Origin: Manduca sexta
Lineage: Eukaryota; Arthropoda; Insecta; Lepidoptera; Sphingidae
DNA: 64,000 bases
Direction of reading: 5' to 3'
Assembly: GCF_014839805.1 (NCBI RefSeq)
Contig: NC_051134.1
Location: 14,787,170 to 14,851,169, forward strand
Of the stretch, positions 38,701-51,284 are shown piece after piece. The notes under the pieces are model-generated. The model searched no databases. It was not told the origin of the DNA and saw only the letters and a program-made list of their open reading frames with translations. The translations under genes and the position numbers were made by a program. The first letter of the stretch is position 1. Each line of letters opens with the position of its first letter.

Positions 38701-41700
38701 AAACATTCTGTAGTGTATGGAAACAGGTGTTCGACGCAAGCCACTTTGCCGTTCAACTAAGAATAATGGCTACTCTCGGCCCAACAATGCCCCCGTATTT
38801 AGTATTTACCAGCTAAACTCCTCTTGCGTCTACACTTAAACAAACATCCGATACTTTAAAGAATTTTTTGTGATGATTTCTCAGAGGTATTTCACGCAAT
38901 CGCGTAAACTCTTTTACGTTTTTTTTTTTCTAAAAGGATTTAAGCAATGGAATAAAAATGTTGCCCTCTCAGGAATTTTAACTTATCATAATAAGGAAAA
39001 GGAAAATAACTTGAAAAAGCTTAGAGGTTCCTCTCTTTTACTCCGTAATTCGCTGGAATAACTTTTGCAAAATTTTATTTCAAACAACTTCCCGGAAATC
39101 CTGCGCCATAAATACAAAGATTCTCGTAAGCGTAGCTAAATATCATAAACTATTAAACCGAGATTAAGGTCTGAGTCGTCATCCGTGGGGTTCCGAAAGC
39201 GGTATTTTAAAATTACTTCTCGTTATAACAAAACCTCTGGTGAAATGTCACCGCAATAAATGTTAGGGTGACAACAGAATACGTGAAGTGAGGGTGGAGC
39301 GTGTGAAATGCGGCTGCTCTTTATAATATTCACGAGGATACGAGGCAAAAATGTTCGGTGACCTCGAAATAAGCCATTTCCCCAGGGCTGCGGCCGGGGT
39401 CAATTTCGCAACACTTTGACCCTAAAGGCGACATTTCTCACCGCCTAAATTATCTTTGGGACACCTTGGAAAAGAGGTCACTGGCTTGATGAATAGTTAA
39501 GCCCAGGTTAATGGGCTGGATTCTGCTGGAAAGTTGTTTGTACGCATCCCCGTTCTAAACAGAAAAGCGTAAAAACTTCTATGGCGTAGAAAACGTTATA
39601 ACAATTTAATTCTAAATAAGGACCAAAGCCGGGCCACAGAATTTATTTATATTTTATATACATAACACACAACTATAGATCATTTGAGTGAACGGTGATA
39701 GCAGACGGCATTAGGATTCAGGAAGGAGGAACCAGTAAGATTAAAAAAACGTATGCATATACAGAAGTTTTGCATGCCAGTTTGTTCTGAGAACGTCAAG
39801 TAACAAAAGTACATTTATAAAAAATACCTACATCATACAATCCTGGATATGACTGCCTTTTTCAGATCACAATTTGACACAGAATTTTTTATAGCACTCT
39901 GGCTTTATTTAATTTTAACTTTTAATTTGCGTTCTGAGAACCATTGAAACGTCTTTGCAAACTTTTACATTAACAATATTAGTATAAGATTAGTGAAAAA
40001 CAGATGTACTGAAACCAGCTCTAATGTCAATTTAAATCAACATTTCAGGCCATTTTAATATTCAAACTATCATATATAGAGCTCGGCGGCAGCTTAATTA
40101 CGCAAATGATGATTTTCTTCCTACACTGTCTTATACCGGTCGACTACATTGATCGATCGTTAATCGATTCTAGCCATCCATTTACGATGCCGTCGACTAT
40201 CACCTCATCCCTATTATAATTATGTTAATATTAATACCATAACTGTAACTCGACGATAGTGGGGCTTCGGTTAACTGTAATTCTAATTTTAAATTCGCAA
40301 ATATGTGCGAATATTTACATTAAAAGATCATTGTGTTTATACACTGGTAACTACACGTGAGCGAAATCACAATTAATTTAGATATACTTAGTTCCATATA
40401 TTATTACGAAATATTTCATTATAACCATGAAATGGAAGAAAATATTTAGTAATATAAAAATAAAACGCTTCTTATAGTCTGGACAATAATGAAATAATAT
40501 AGACTTTCGCATATAATTCTATTCTTAGTAATAAAGTACGTACATTTCCCTGTAATATATCTACAAGTTACTAACTAAAACAGGCATTCAATCGTCTTGA
40601 ACAATTTGTTATATGTCAGCACAGGGGCTACTGAACTGGCCTGAATGCGGTAACAGTTTACACGTAGCTTGTTAACGCCAGTGTAATTTGCAAAAACCGC
40701 CGGCCATGTCAATGACTGTTGGACGCGTACCCACTGTTGCATGAAAAGAGAAAGTCTCCAACCATAGTATTGGGATTCAGCAAATTGGGTTTCCATTTCT
40801 ATACGACCTTGGCAATTGGCTATTGTTCGATATACGGTATTTTTTTTTTGCTTTGTGAACTGTATTTATCGCAAATTGTTTGTCGGTTTATTAAATATCA
40901 ATTGTGTTAATTTAAATTGTTTTAGAAAAAGGTTATCGACATTTAACTATATTATCTTTCAATCGTTTCGAAAGTAATAAGTATAGATACTGTTACTACT
41001 TTAATATAATTATAACTCAAGGATCACAGGATTATACTTTATATATGTACACATATGTAAATCTAGTAAAATGAAGTATACAGCCGTGTAAGTATTTAGT
41101 AATTAATTGAGCCGGTTTATCTTAAACTCAAGTCGCAGGCGGTCATTATTCCAAACCGAATTTGTCGACAATCCCATGTAAGAGTAAGTTTGTTAAGTAA
41201 AGTGCCATGTAACTCAGCCGCAAATTTCGTTGTACCCTATAAACTTTCTAAACGTGGATTAGGATCCTAGGGACCCGTGTTTGGGTGAGACACTGAGATT
41301 GCGGACTAAAAATACTAGGAGAATATCCTCTAAAGGGCTCTACGTTATGGCCTTGATAGCCCGCTGGCGCCGCAAACTATTTTATTATAATATATAGCGG
41401 TTATCTCTGGAAATTATTTATAAGATAATGACCAGATTTAATTACAACGAAACCCAACGGTATTTTATGTGTAACATAGTTTGTAATGTACAAAGTTAGG
41501 TCTAAGTTGTTAGTAAATTCAAGTACAGGTCATTTCATGATCATAGTTCCAATTACACAACGAATAAATTCGTATACTCGATGTACAATAGTTCGAGGTG
41601 TTAGTATACAGTAAAACGCAAGAGCCATGAACAAAACATCATTATAGGAAATATTTTCGAATATACAAAATATTTCCTCAATCACTCTAAAATTCACTCC

Positions 41701-43900
41701 TTATACATGGCGCCAGCCATAGTAGTCAGCAATCAATCTACAATTTTATCTACATCGATGGTTATTCAAATTCAAGTTTAAATTTCTTCTAGCTTTAATT
41801 AAAAACTCTTTACAAAAAAAGACTTCTAAAACCACTACAAACCGAAAAAATATTTAACTTTTTATACGTATATGCACTTTCTATTTGAAGTCGGTGCCTA
41901 ATTTAAATTGCATATTGTTTTCGTATATTGGTTCGTGTATTTACTTAGTTTAGCTCGTAAATTATTTTTTTGTTGGTAGTGGTTTTTATGGCCAGTTCTA
42001 TTTTTTTGTTAAAGAGTTTTCACTTATTGCTTTTTAGTTAGTTAATGACGGAATAGTGTAAATACTATATACGAACAAAGCGGTCTATCGTTGAAGATCT
42101 TCATCATATCCTAATATATTATATACTAAAAACTTTCCCGATACAAACATTTAATCAGCGAAGACCCTATCCAAATCGAATGAGACATACAAACATACAA
42201 TATGTACGTACGAGTCAAATACAATACCATATTTTTTGATGACGTTTAATTAAGATATTAATATCACGCAAAGGAACAAAAGCATCAATAATCCAGATTA
42301 CTTGACAGTAAAAATTATTCCAATAAAAAACGCAAAGGCTCTAAAAAGCGGTTTTAAACTTGTAATAAATGTAAACACTGACTCAGTTTAAAGAATTGAC
42401 TTGTTTTTGTTGCGTCACGATTTTTCCTGATTCCGGATGTAAACTGTTGCACTTCTAATCACCGGGGCTCGTTCGTAGTCAGTACTTTTTAGGACCCATG
42501 ACTAAGCACTAATTAATAGTCACAATAGAGACTTAAAAATGCAATTCCACCTTTTTGTAATTTTCTGTGTTGGAATTTAAGTGTATAATAACGATTTAAA
42601 GAAAATTAACAAATCATTATTACAATTACATTTAGATAAAGAACAAACAAACAGATTACTACATTAAATACTTTAGAATATTGCAAATGTATGTTTTATA
42701 GCCCTCGTTCACACTCATATACAGAATAAATGTGTTCTATTTTTTTAAATCAAACTTTGAAGATTTGATATTATCTCTCCAGAAACAATAGCCTAATTAT
42801 GCTGACTAATCGCATTTGCTTCGTTTGACAATTATCAAGATTTTTTTTACCATTGTTCCGTTCATCTTGGTCATAACAGTAAACTGTATATTACAACAGT
42901 ATCGAAACACGCAAACATAATTTGTCTTCCCAATGTGAACTTATATTCCATTCAGTAACGAGAAAGAATTTGTTTCACAAAATAATACAATGATTCCGTC
43001 TGGTTGAACAAAATATTGGATGTCCAAAGAAACGGGACTAAAACAATTGTGTTTTTGTTTACTCGAACGCGAGTGTTTTTGCGTGCCGACGAGAACGAAT
43101 TGCGTTAAAGTTTTGATTACACTTTACGTATCTTTCACGTGGCTTGTACCACGAATAACTGTATTTTGTATTCAAAAATAGCAGATGAAACGTAACACGT
43201 TAACTTTTGTGGTTTATGTTTAATTCAACAGACAGTATTTTTGGTATCATATGTTTTAACTTATACTTGATATTAATATTACAAAGCTGAAGAGTTTGTA
43301 AAAAATAATATATACAGTGGAATATAGAACCTATCGCTCTAATCTCTTGAACTGTTTCGATTCTGAAATGACTTCGTAAGAAACTTAATTAGTCCGGATT
43401 GCTAAAAGATACTTTTCCTGAGAACGGGCGGAACAATGACAAGAAGTTAGTATTGAGAATACAATTACTAAAATAATTTTAGGCACTAACCAAACAAATA
43501 ATTGTGTTAGACGAACCGTAAAGAAACCACTTAGTAAACACAAAGTAATGCAACATCATTTCTCGTAATACCACTCATTGTTTTTTCGGAACGCCCAAAT
43601 ATCAAAGTATTGGGTATATTAATGTTGTGAGTGAAGCGGAGTTCGAAACCTACAAGGCAGACGCGAAATGTCTGAATAAGTTATATTAGTTTTTGAAGGT
43701 CATAAGTCAATTGCTTGAATCGGTTTCTCGGAATAAAATAACACATAGATATGGTATGTGTTTGAAATATACAAACCTACTCCTTTTATTTCTGATTCTT
43801 GGAAAATCAGGTATTTTTTAGAGTCAGACAGAAATACGGCTCACAGAAATGGTATGCCGCACGATATTAAATAAGGCGATTACTTATTAAATAAGTTAGA
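35793..43900. other. 8 kb stretch with no recognised repeat or gene
   Basis: AT-rich throughout, with GC-richer patches at about 37575-37680, 38395-38525, 39290-39545 and 40610-40745. No frame above about 75 codons and none with a motif. I recognise no dispersed element in over 8 kb, unlike the flanks, which carry one every 1-2 kb. Confidence 0.55.
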
Positions 43901-44238
43901 AGCGATAGCCTAGTTGGTTGTGGAACGGACTGCCGAGATGAAAGTCCGCAGGTTTAAATTCCAAGGGCACACACCTCTGCCTTTTCTAAAAAAATATGTG
44001 TGCATTCTTTGTGAACTATCGATTGCTTTAACGGTGAAGGAAAACATCGTGAGGAAACTTGCATACCTGAGAAGTTCTCTATAAGAATTTTCGAGGGTGT
44101 GTGAAGTCTACCAATCCGCACTGGGCCACCGTGGTGGACTATGGTCTAATCCCTCTCAGTAGCAGAGAAGGCCCATGCCCAACAGTGGGAAAATATATCA
44201 TACAGGGCTGATATTATTTGTTAAATAATATTAGAAAG
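43901..44238 (+). repeat. tRNA-derived SINE G with LINE-like tail, plus copy
   Basis: Head agcgatagcctagttggttg (A-box-like), then ccgcaggtttaaattcc (B-box-like), body ctttaacggtgaaggaaaac, atcgtgaggaaacttgcatac, and tail ccaccgtggtggactatgg, aatccctctcagtagcagag, gcccaacagtggg, ending about 44214. The tail shares its sequence with jockey/CR1-type LINEs in Lepidoptera. An imperfect target duplication may be present: ttaaataagttagaag at 43887-43902 and ttaaataatattagaaag at 44221-44238. Confidence 0.82.
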
Positions 44239-44259
44239 ACAGAGCTGGGCTAGACTGAT

Positions 44260-44276
44260 ATAATAATAATAATATT
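44260..44276. repeat. (TAA)n microsatellite
   Basis: A short TAA run lies between the two opposed SINEs, at the 3' end of the minus-strand copy. Confidence 0.8.
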
Positions 44277-44520
44277 AATTCCAGCCTTGTAATATATATT
44301 GTTCCACTGCTGGACATGGGCCCTTTTTAAATCTTATGGCGAATTCCCAGGTATGTAGGCTTCTCACGGTATTTTCCTTCACTGTTAAAGCGAGAGATAA
44401 TTGCCAATCAAAACACACGTAACTTCGAAACCAGACATGTGTCTTGGATTTTGAACCTGAGGCTTTCGGTTCGTCAGACTGTGCCATTTCTAACTGCGAT
44501 ATAACCTCTTTTATCACCAC
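44277..44520 (-). repeat. SINE G-related copy, inverted
   Basis: Read on the minus strand: a B-box-like caggttcaaaatcc, then gctttaacagtgaaggaaaa, accgtgagaagcctacatac, gggcccatgtccagcagtgg, followed by the (TAA)n run. Diverged from the plus copy and lacks the ggtggactaaggcc tail block. The two lie tail to tail about 60 bases apart. Confidence 0.75.
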
Positions 44521-45986
44521 AGACTGATATGACAAAAAAATAGATCAGTCAAACCTAGATGATAGCATTGTCACAAAGACCAGCGAGGAAGTAAATAATA
44601 ATGATTACACCTAACCGCCAAATTCAGGCAACGTAATTTGAATTAAAGACCACCGATATCCATCACCTTTAGAGACCTTTAATCTCTCTGTCCATCACTC
44701 CACGTCGATTTCGTGAAACCATTATAACCCTCCACATCAAAGCAACTAAACATCAATGAAAAACGTTTAAAACGAGTTAAATAACGTATCGCCGATGAGA
44801 GAGTTATTCAGCGGGATTCGGAATACTTGGTCCCCAGCGATGGGTAGCTACAGGCTGCGGAATACATAAACAGTTCAATTTAAAGCCCCAGTAATACATG
44901 AGGGAACAGCAAACTTCGACAATGAAAGTAATGAAGTCACTGTTTTAGTTCGCCTTTACGAGGTGCTTGCGGACTTGAGCCGCCTGTCACATAGATATGT
45001 AACGTAGTTGTAACTTGTAATACTCTTACTTCTAATTAGAGCAATTAGTGTGTTGATATATTGAAAATTCTTTCTCACTGTATTCATTTTGCTATTAATA
45101 TTTTATATCCACAGATGGTTCTAAGGTGATTTAGGTACGCGTTAGCTGTGGTGATTCAGAAGGCAGCCTTATGCTAATATTGAATCTGCTTAGATGAACC
45201 TGTTCTTTATGACGGTTTGATGGGCAACATTAAAATTCGTGGGAAGACGATTAATGGAGTTTTTATGTCGTAAATTAAATTCAAAATAGCTTCTATCTTA
45301 CTTAATATTTGTTTAATGAATGACACGTTCAATGTCAATGTAAATGATCCTGTATGCGCCGGAAATATTAAAAATAACATTTAAAAATAAATGTATACGA
45401 AGATGGGTCACACGGTCGATTTTATTGCGATATATCGAAATTTATTTAGAAAAAAACAGTATTTTCCTTAAAGTTCTACTCTCTTAAACCCTTTATTACA
45501 ATAATGACAATATCACTGCTGTAAAACGTGTTGAAGGAACGAATAAGGACAATGGCGATTTAATAAGCATTATACTCCATAATATAATTAATAGTACAAA
45601 AAGTAAAACCTTGCAAACGGTGTGAGCAGAGGCCTGGATAACAGAGTAACTAAAATAGCACATCTGGACCATTTTCAAAGCAATCCCATTCAACGGACGT
45701 ATTTAAATGAAATGGCGACATGGGCCTACGAAATCCACCCCCAGGTACGAAATACTTAATGCCATTCCTTTCCCTCTTCTTTAAAAACAAAGATTTAGAA
45801 ATTAAAACGTAATGTGTTTTATAAGACTATTGATTTAACATTTACCTATTTATGCTTTAATTAATTTAATATATTTAATCGAGGATTTTTAATATAAATC
45901 GTTTTACCGATCGGCTTTAAGTAGTATTAATTTAATTATAGTTAGTGATTATCGCAGTTGAAGAAAATGTAAAAATAATTAATAAT
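44521..45986. other. Non-coding stretch
   Basis: No supported gene, no repeat recognised. The minus frame at 45496-45693 has a hydrophobic stretch but no other feature. Confidence 0.6.
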
Positions 45987-46047
45987 CATGGATATTTCTG
46001 CCTTTAAAATTTCGTCATATTAAATTTTAAAGGCCGAAATATCCATG
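45987..46047. ncRNA. Near-perfect 26 bp hairpin, candidate small-RNA precursor or foldback relic
   Basis: Left arm 45987-46012 (catggatatttctgcc...) and right arm 46022-46047 pair at 25 of 26 positions, with one T/G difference in the centre and a 9 nt loop (cgtcatatt). The stem is long enough for Dicer to recognise, but the loop is short and the arms nearly perfect, more like a young inverted duplication or siRNA-type hairpin than a typical animal microRNA. I do not recognise either arm as a known microRNA. Confidence 0.35.
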
Positions 46048-48873
46048 CTTGAAAATTAAGAAAATAGCAGAAAGCTGTTGTTTAGAAGGCTGCATGGCCA
46101 TTAAAGCAATAAAATAGATGCGAGCAAGAACTCCGTGATGCATTGGAACTAGAGTTTTTTTGTTATAATCCCGCCCTGAGAAACTCTGTGTAAACCAGGC
46201 TTCAGACAGCGAGATTTATAACAATAATAACAATTAAATTTTATTTTCTTTGTTGTAGTTTACGAAGTTTCGGCCATTCTTGTAGGATCTGATTCATAGT
46301 ACTTTTATCGATTATTTTATTATTGTCATTAAATATTTTTTTTTGTTCGACCTAGTTATTAAGCCTAATTAAGAAACCTTATGTTAACAAGTACAAAAAG
46401 GTTGTTTTCAGGGAGTCAAGATATCACTTGGCGGGCTTCTTTTCGTCGAATATTTCGTCTCTGCGCCATTTGTTCTGTTTTCAATATCCTTAGTAATGTC
46501 GTGACCTTCACCTGACCTTTTCACTTTTTATTTGAATTACATCGATAGTCCCCAAGTTTGTACTAATGACACGTTTTCATAGCCCAGCCTTACAACTGTA
46601 AAGCGTATTTAATTGCTTCAGCACTTTTATTTCCCTTTTGGGTGTAATTTTACGTTTTCTTCTAATTGAATTTATAATTCATTGCGTAAGAGAAAAGTGC
46701 GTAATTAAATTAATTATTTATTATTATTGCGATCGCCAACGTAGATAAATGTTGCAATTATTATATTATAGCCATATCGATATTTTATAAGTAAGCCGAT
46801 ATACTAAATTGATTACAAGACGAAATCACCGAAGCGTATTTGTTATTCATATATTGACATACGTGTATTTGTTTATCGAATACATGGGTCCGCTGGACGT
46901 TTGGTGACAAACACGGGCTGCGAACCGTGCTCGTAGTTTGAACACGGAATGTATGTTATATTCTATTTACTTTATCCAGCAATAAATAAAACACAAAATC
47001 GTATGTACAAAGCACAAATCACGGCGAGCCCTCCGTGTAGTGACAGTTTACAGTTGGGAGAGGGCCGTAGTGCTCTCGAGTGTCGCGTGTAGCAGCCTCT
47101 CGTTGGCTAACCCAATTTCAGTAAAGAGCGGTCCTGCTGGATAGTGCTTTGATTTTATTTCACAATCGAATATAAAACACTAAAGAACTTTTGTGAAGAC
47201 TTAAAAGTGAGCTGTTAGGTGTTTTAAACTCTTTGTGGTGTTTAGAAATGACTAATTAGCTTCTGTATGCTTGATACTAATGCGTTAAAATCTTTTACTA
47301 AGTTAAATCCAACCATTAAATTTTTTAGACCAACAAAATATGATGTAGTTTTGTAATTCATCCAAATCCATTGAAAGGTTTATGAGTTTATTTTTAATAT
47401 GCACCTAAATAACTCATTTATGACTCTTCTATATAATAGAACATTTATAACACTTATATTATTGGTCTCGGAGATTGTACACAGTACAGAGTCGACAAGA
47501 GATAATTAATAACATTATGTTTATTTACAAAGTAAACAACCTTCTTCGTTTGGATACAAAATGCTTTGATATCTTAATTTCGGCTTAATATATTTATAAA
47601 TAGGGCAACAAAAATTTTAATTACATACTACAAACATTTATATAGCGAAATAAATAATAAAGTCAAAGAAGAGAAATACCACCGAAAAATGAACCTAAAA
47701 CAATACTATAAACTTAATAAATATAACAATTTAGAAACTTTGATGCGAAGACTAAAATAATTGTAAGCATTAATAATAATTATATAGGTATATGAAAGTT
47801 ATATAAATGTCAAATATAAAATTACTTTCTCGACGGCACGCATTAAAAGTTTAACACACTAAGAAGGCCAATATTCGTACTGTAGTAACCCTTTAGGAAT
47901 ATACGGAAAAGGATAAAATGCGAGCGGAGTCGGCGGAAAAAGCAACTAAAAATTACGATGAGCTCTAATCGCTACCTCCAATCAACATCGATGCCTAAAT
48001 ATGAAATCAAGTGACCTTTTCAACTATATTTGATAGACGATTCGTTAACATTTACATTTTATAAGTTGTTTCTTAAAATAAAATCGTTTTTAATTTCCGT
48101 CAAAACAAAAACATGCTATTTATTCAAAAACCCTAAAGAAAAACACCCTATTCAATTAAAACGAAAACAGCAATGAAACGAAATAATCTCAATTGTCTCA
48201 AAATAAAACGTTAAACTTAACCAACAAAAAAGCACGTAAAGCAAAGAACATCTACAATATAATTGTGTGCGAAATAACGCTTCTTTGTAAGCAAACAATA
48301 AAAAAGCTATAACGTAGAATGGCGTTCAAAGGAAATTATTTCAATTTTCAAAAGAGAGAAAATTACGAGGGTGAAATTTTTCCACGCACTAAAAGCAATA
48401 CTGTTGACATTATTTGAATTGACGTGAATGCTCGGCAAATTGTTGTAGGAAAGAATAAAGTGAGGCGGGCGCGGGACGTCCTGCGATGCGACCTACATCC
48501 CACACCTATTAATGTCACCAGGGTAGCGCGTTCAATCTCGGCTGATGTTGCACTGATATCGTACTATTTTATGTAAAGCATGCATTCCTTTTGTGCGTTT
48601 CTACTTAACTGCTTTCATATCTGAATTTTGTTCGAACCAATAAAAATATGGATCATGTGATATTATAGTAAATAATTAATTCTGTAAAATGTAATCAAAA
48701 TTCACTACCATTCACCAAAAGAAAAAAATAGCCACTCAAATAGACAAATTACAATTATAATTATTATTATACTCATTGTAATCATATAACAAGTTTTACT
48801 TGAAACTATTTCTGAACTCTAAACTCATGGCCGAATTTAGTAATAAAGCTAACACTAACCGTAATTTTCAATA
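46048..48873. other. Non-coding stretch with GC patches
   Basis: AT-rich with two CpG-richer patches: about 47020-47130 (cctccgtgtagtgacag, gtgctctcgagtgtcgcg) and about 48465-48545. Neither has a long frame. The first might be an untranslated exon, but there is nothing firm. No dispersed repeat recognised. Confidence 0.55.
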
Positions 48874-49010
48874 GACCTATCCCAATAGTTTTTTTCTACG
48901 TTTCTCAAAAATGGACCAATCAGAGTAAAGTTATTTTTGTCATGCTTACTAGTGGGTTATTTTGATTGGTTCATTCTCGGATTCGGATTGAAGATTAAGA
49001 TTGGGATCGT
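48874..49010. mobile_element. MITE F, copy 1
   Basis: Left end gacctatcccaatag and, inverted, right end ttgggatcgttg (the complement of caacgatcccaa). Internal tctcaaaaatggaccaatcag is mirrored by ttgattggttcattctcgg, so the whole element folds back. A second copy lies at 54768-54902. Confidence 0.7.
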
Positions 49011-49415
49011 TGATTAAAAACGGCTGAAATTCTATGGGTTCAATAATTCCAAATAAAATATGCTTATTTTTCGAAGATATATAACATATATATATACACA
49101 GTATGTATACTATATACTTACAAAAAACCTATTTTAAATCTTATAAAAACCTATGCTGTGTTATTTTATAAGAAAATGGCAAACGTACTAATGTTTCAAT
49201 ACAAATTATCCAAAATGTATGACCTTGTTTGAAATTAAATTTACAATAAATAACAAACAAAGGTAGTCACGTACTGTGAATTACTTTTTGCGTTTTTATT
49301 AGCAAACGTCGCCTATATCTCGTAAACTGCATGATTTGCAAATGGAATACGTTTTGAAGAGCAAAAAATACATAGAAATAAAAGCAATCAATTATGCTAA
49401 CGACCAGCAATCGTA
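49011..49415. other. AT-rich spacer
   Basis: A (TA)n-rich part at 49078-49120. Nothing else seen. Confidence 0.6.
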
Positions 49416-49650
49416 GAATATATTTTATATCTGTATGGCTACAACTGTACACGGTGCTAAAACCCACCACAGTGGCTCACGTAAGTGTGTCGCGTTCCGG
49501 GATCAGCCTGTGTATATCCGATTCCAATAGGCCGACATAATTGTGTCAACTGCCGAGGGGTAATCATCTCTCGTCAGTCGAAATTCTATTGGACCCCCCT
49601 CCACTTACCATCAGGTACAGAGAGGTCACTTTGCCATGCCCGAAAAAAAC
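49416..49650 (+). repeat. Family B dispersed repeat, copy 3
   Basis: Plus-strand copy: gaatatattttatatctg, ggtgctaaaacccaccacag, cggcataattgtgtcaactg-like text, attctattggaccccc, ccatcaggtacag, ending in an A-run at about 49650. The minus frame at 49267-49470 ends inside it and is not a gene. Confidence 0.8.
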
Positions 49651-49760
49651 GCTAATAGATACATTCAAATGTGTACTTAGTTTATAAATGACACATTTTA
49701 ATGCAGCCATTATGTCGCCTCTGCAAATTCAAAGACACTTTTTATTAACGTTAAGTGTCA
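49651..49760. other. Spacer
   Basis: Nothing recognised. Confidence 0.5.
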
Positions 49761-50025
49761 GTCTATTACAGCTATACTCTAAGTGTGTTCCGCGGAACCC
49801 TAGGGTTCCGTGATACCTCTGTCGGGGTTCCGCAAGAATTTAGAAAAAAAAAATCAAAACACCTCTCTCAATAATAATTAGTAACTGTTACATTGTACTT
49901 TTATTATGCTGACTAATAAAAAATACACTTATAAAAACAATTGTTTTATTGTAGGGTTCCATCAAGTATTTTGCTTCCCAAAAGGGTTCCGTCATTTAAA
50001 AAGTTAGAGAACCACTGGTCTATTA
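49761..50025. mobile_element. hAT-type MITE with perfect 8 bp target duplication
   Basis: The element body is 49769-50017 (249 bp). It is flanked by gtctatta at 49761-49768 and again at 50018-50025, the 8 bp duplication typical of hAT transposons. The right end inverted reads CAGTGGTTCTCTAAC, a classic hAT terminus; the left end CAGCTATACTCTAAG is a diverged version. Inside, gggttccgtga-type motifs recur near both ends (about 49802, 49824, 49957, 49984). No transposase frame. Its size and short duplications imply mobilisation by a hAT transposase elsewhere. Confidence 0.87.
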
Positions 50026-51120
50026 AATACTTCCAAAATAGTCTAACAAACCTGTTTATAAAAAGATCTTTAATATATCGAACTCTAATGATTTATATAC
50101 TACGATGGTCCCATTCAATTATTTTTATTATTTACGACTATAATTTCCTTTTATTATGTTCTTACTTTCTTATACAGAACTTAATCCAACAGGATAAATT
50201 TAATACACAATTCGTGTCCACTCGGTTTACAACACATTGCTTATGTCGTGGGTGGCATGGACTACACGCAGTGGACCACACCTAGCGCTTTCAATATATT
50301 ATGTTCATTGGCCTGGAGAACTAAATGACTGCAGGGTTTTAAGTTGATTTCATTTCAAGGTTTTGGTTTGAAGTATGCTAAAAGGTGAGATACGGAACAT
50401 GAAGCAAGTTCGTTTCGTCTTAACCGGTTTTTATTATATCGATATTATATTAGGGTTATTCATATAAATATATTTTTAAACTCATTTAAAAGATTATAAT
50501 CTGAATTAGGCAAGACTTGAAAAAAATTCTCAATCATCAGCCACATGTCCACTGCTAAACACAGGTCTCCCCTAAATACTTCCAGACGGACCTGACGGAT
50601 TTTAATAGATTGGGATGAAATTTTACGGGCGGAAAATAACCCTTATTACTATTAAAATAAAATTGTATAATAGCACTGAAAGTAAGTGCAAAGGCGGTGG
50701 AGGCAGCGGCGCGGAAGCGGTCCGTAACGAGTTGGCACGAGCTTCGCGCCTATTGTCAAAGCTGGGCTGCCATTCGGAAACAGAGTAGTCCCCTACTCGA
50801 CATGGACAACTAACGGGAAATGTTAAAGAGGCTTTTGTTGTTATCTATTAGATATTATTAAGAAGTTATAATCTATCTTGAGCTTTGACTATTAAAGGGT
50901 TAATAGTATACATAGGGATGTAGAACCTACAAAGTAGTTCATTTTGTTGAAAGAAAATAAGAATAAATAATTATAATATGAATGTTCTTATGACTTGAGA
51001 AATCTTAATATGGAATAGACACTAAAGTAATTATTTATCAATGAAGGTATTTTAGTGTGCGAATTATTTATGCCGCATATAAATATTTGGTATTTATATA
51101 CATTTTGTATTTATATATTT
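50026..51120. other. Non-coding stretch with a LINE-tail fragment and CpG patch
   Basis: At 50530-50588 a minus-strand fragment (catcagccacatgtccactgc, acaggtctccccta) matches the tail of jockey/CR1-type elements. A CpG-rich patch lies at 50695-50750 (ggcggtggaggcagcggcg). The 114-codon frame at 49941-50285 starts inside the hAT MITE and has no motif. No gene supported. Confidence 0.6.
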
Positions 51121-51284
51121 TGTAGCCAGTGTAACTGGCATCTCAGGATGACGAGCGCAGTGGAATACCGAAAATACTTAGTAATTCAAGATTATGGATG
51201 GTGTTTCTACTGTTTATGGGCGGTCGTATCGCCAACCATCAGGCGAACGGCAAGCTCGTCTCGTCATTCAAAGCAATAAAAAAA
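51121..51284 (+). repeat. Family A, short internally deleted copy
   Basis: Starts tgtagccagtgtaactggc and jumps directly to atctcaggatgacgagcgc, missing the tgagacttaacatctcatg block, then runs through gtttctactgtttatggg and ends at caaagcaataaaaaaa. Plus strand. Confidence 0.82.

Noticed and set aside
47020..47200. Possible untranslated first exon
   Set aside because: CpG-rich and contains tttcagt and a gtgagct site, but the initiator lacks a TATA or downstream element and the order of signals is not convincing.
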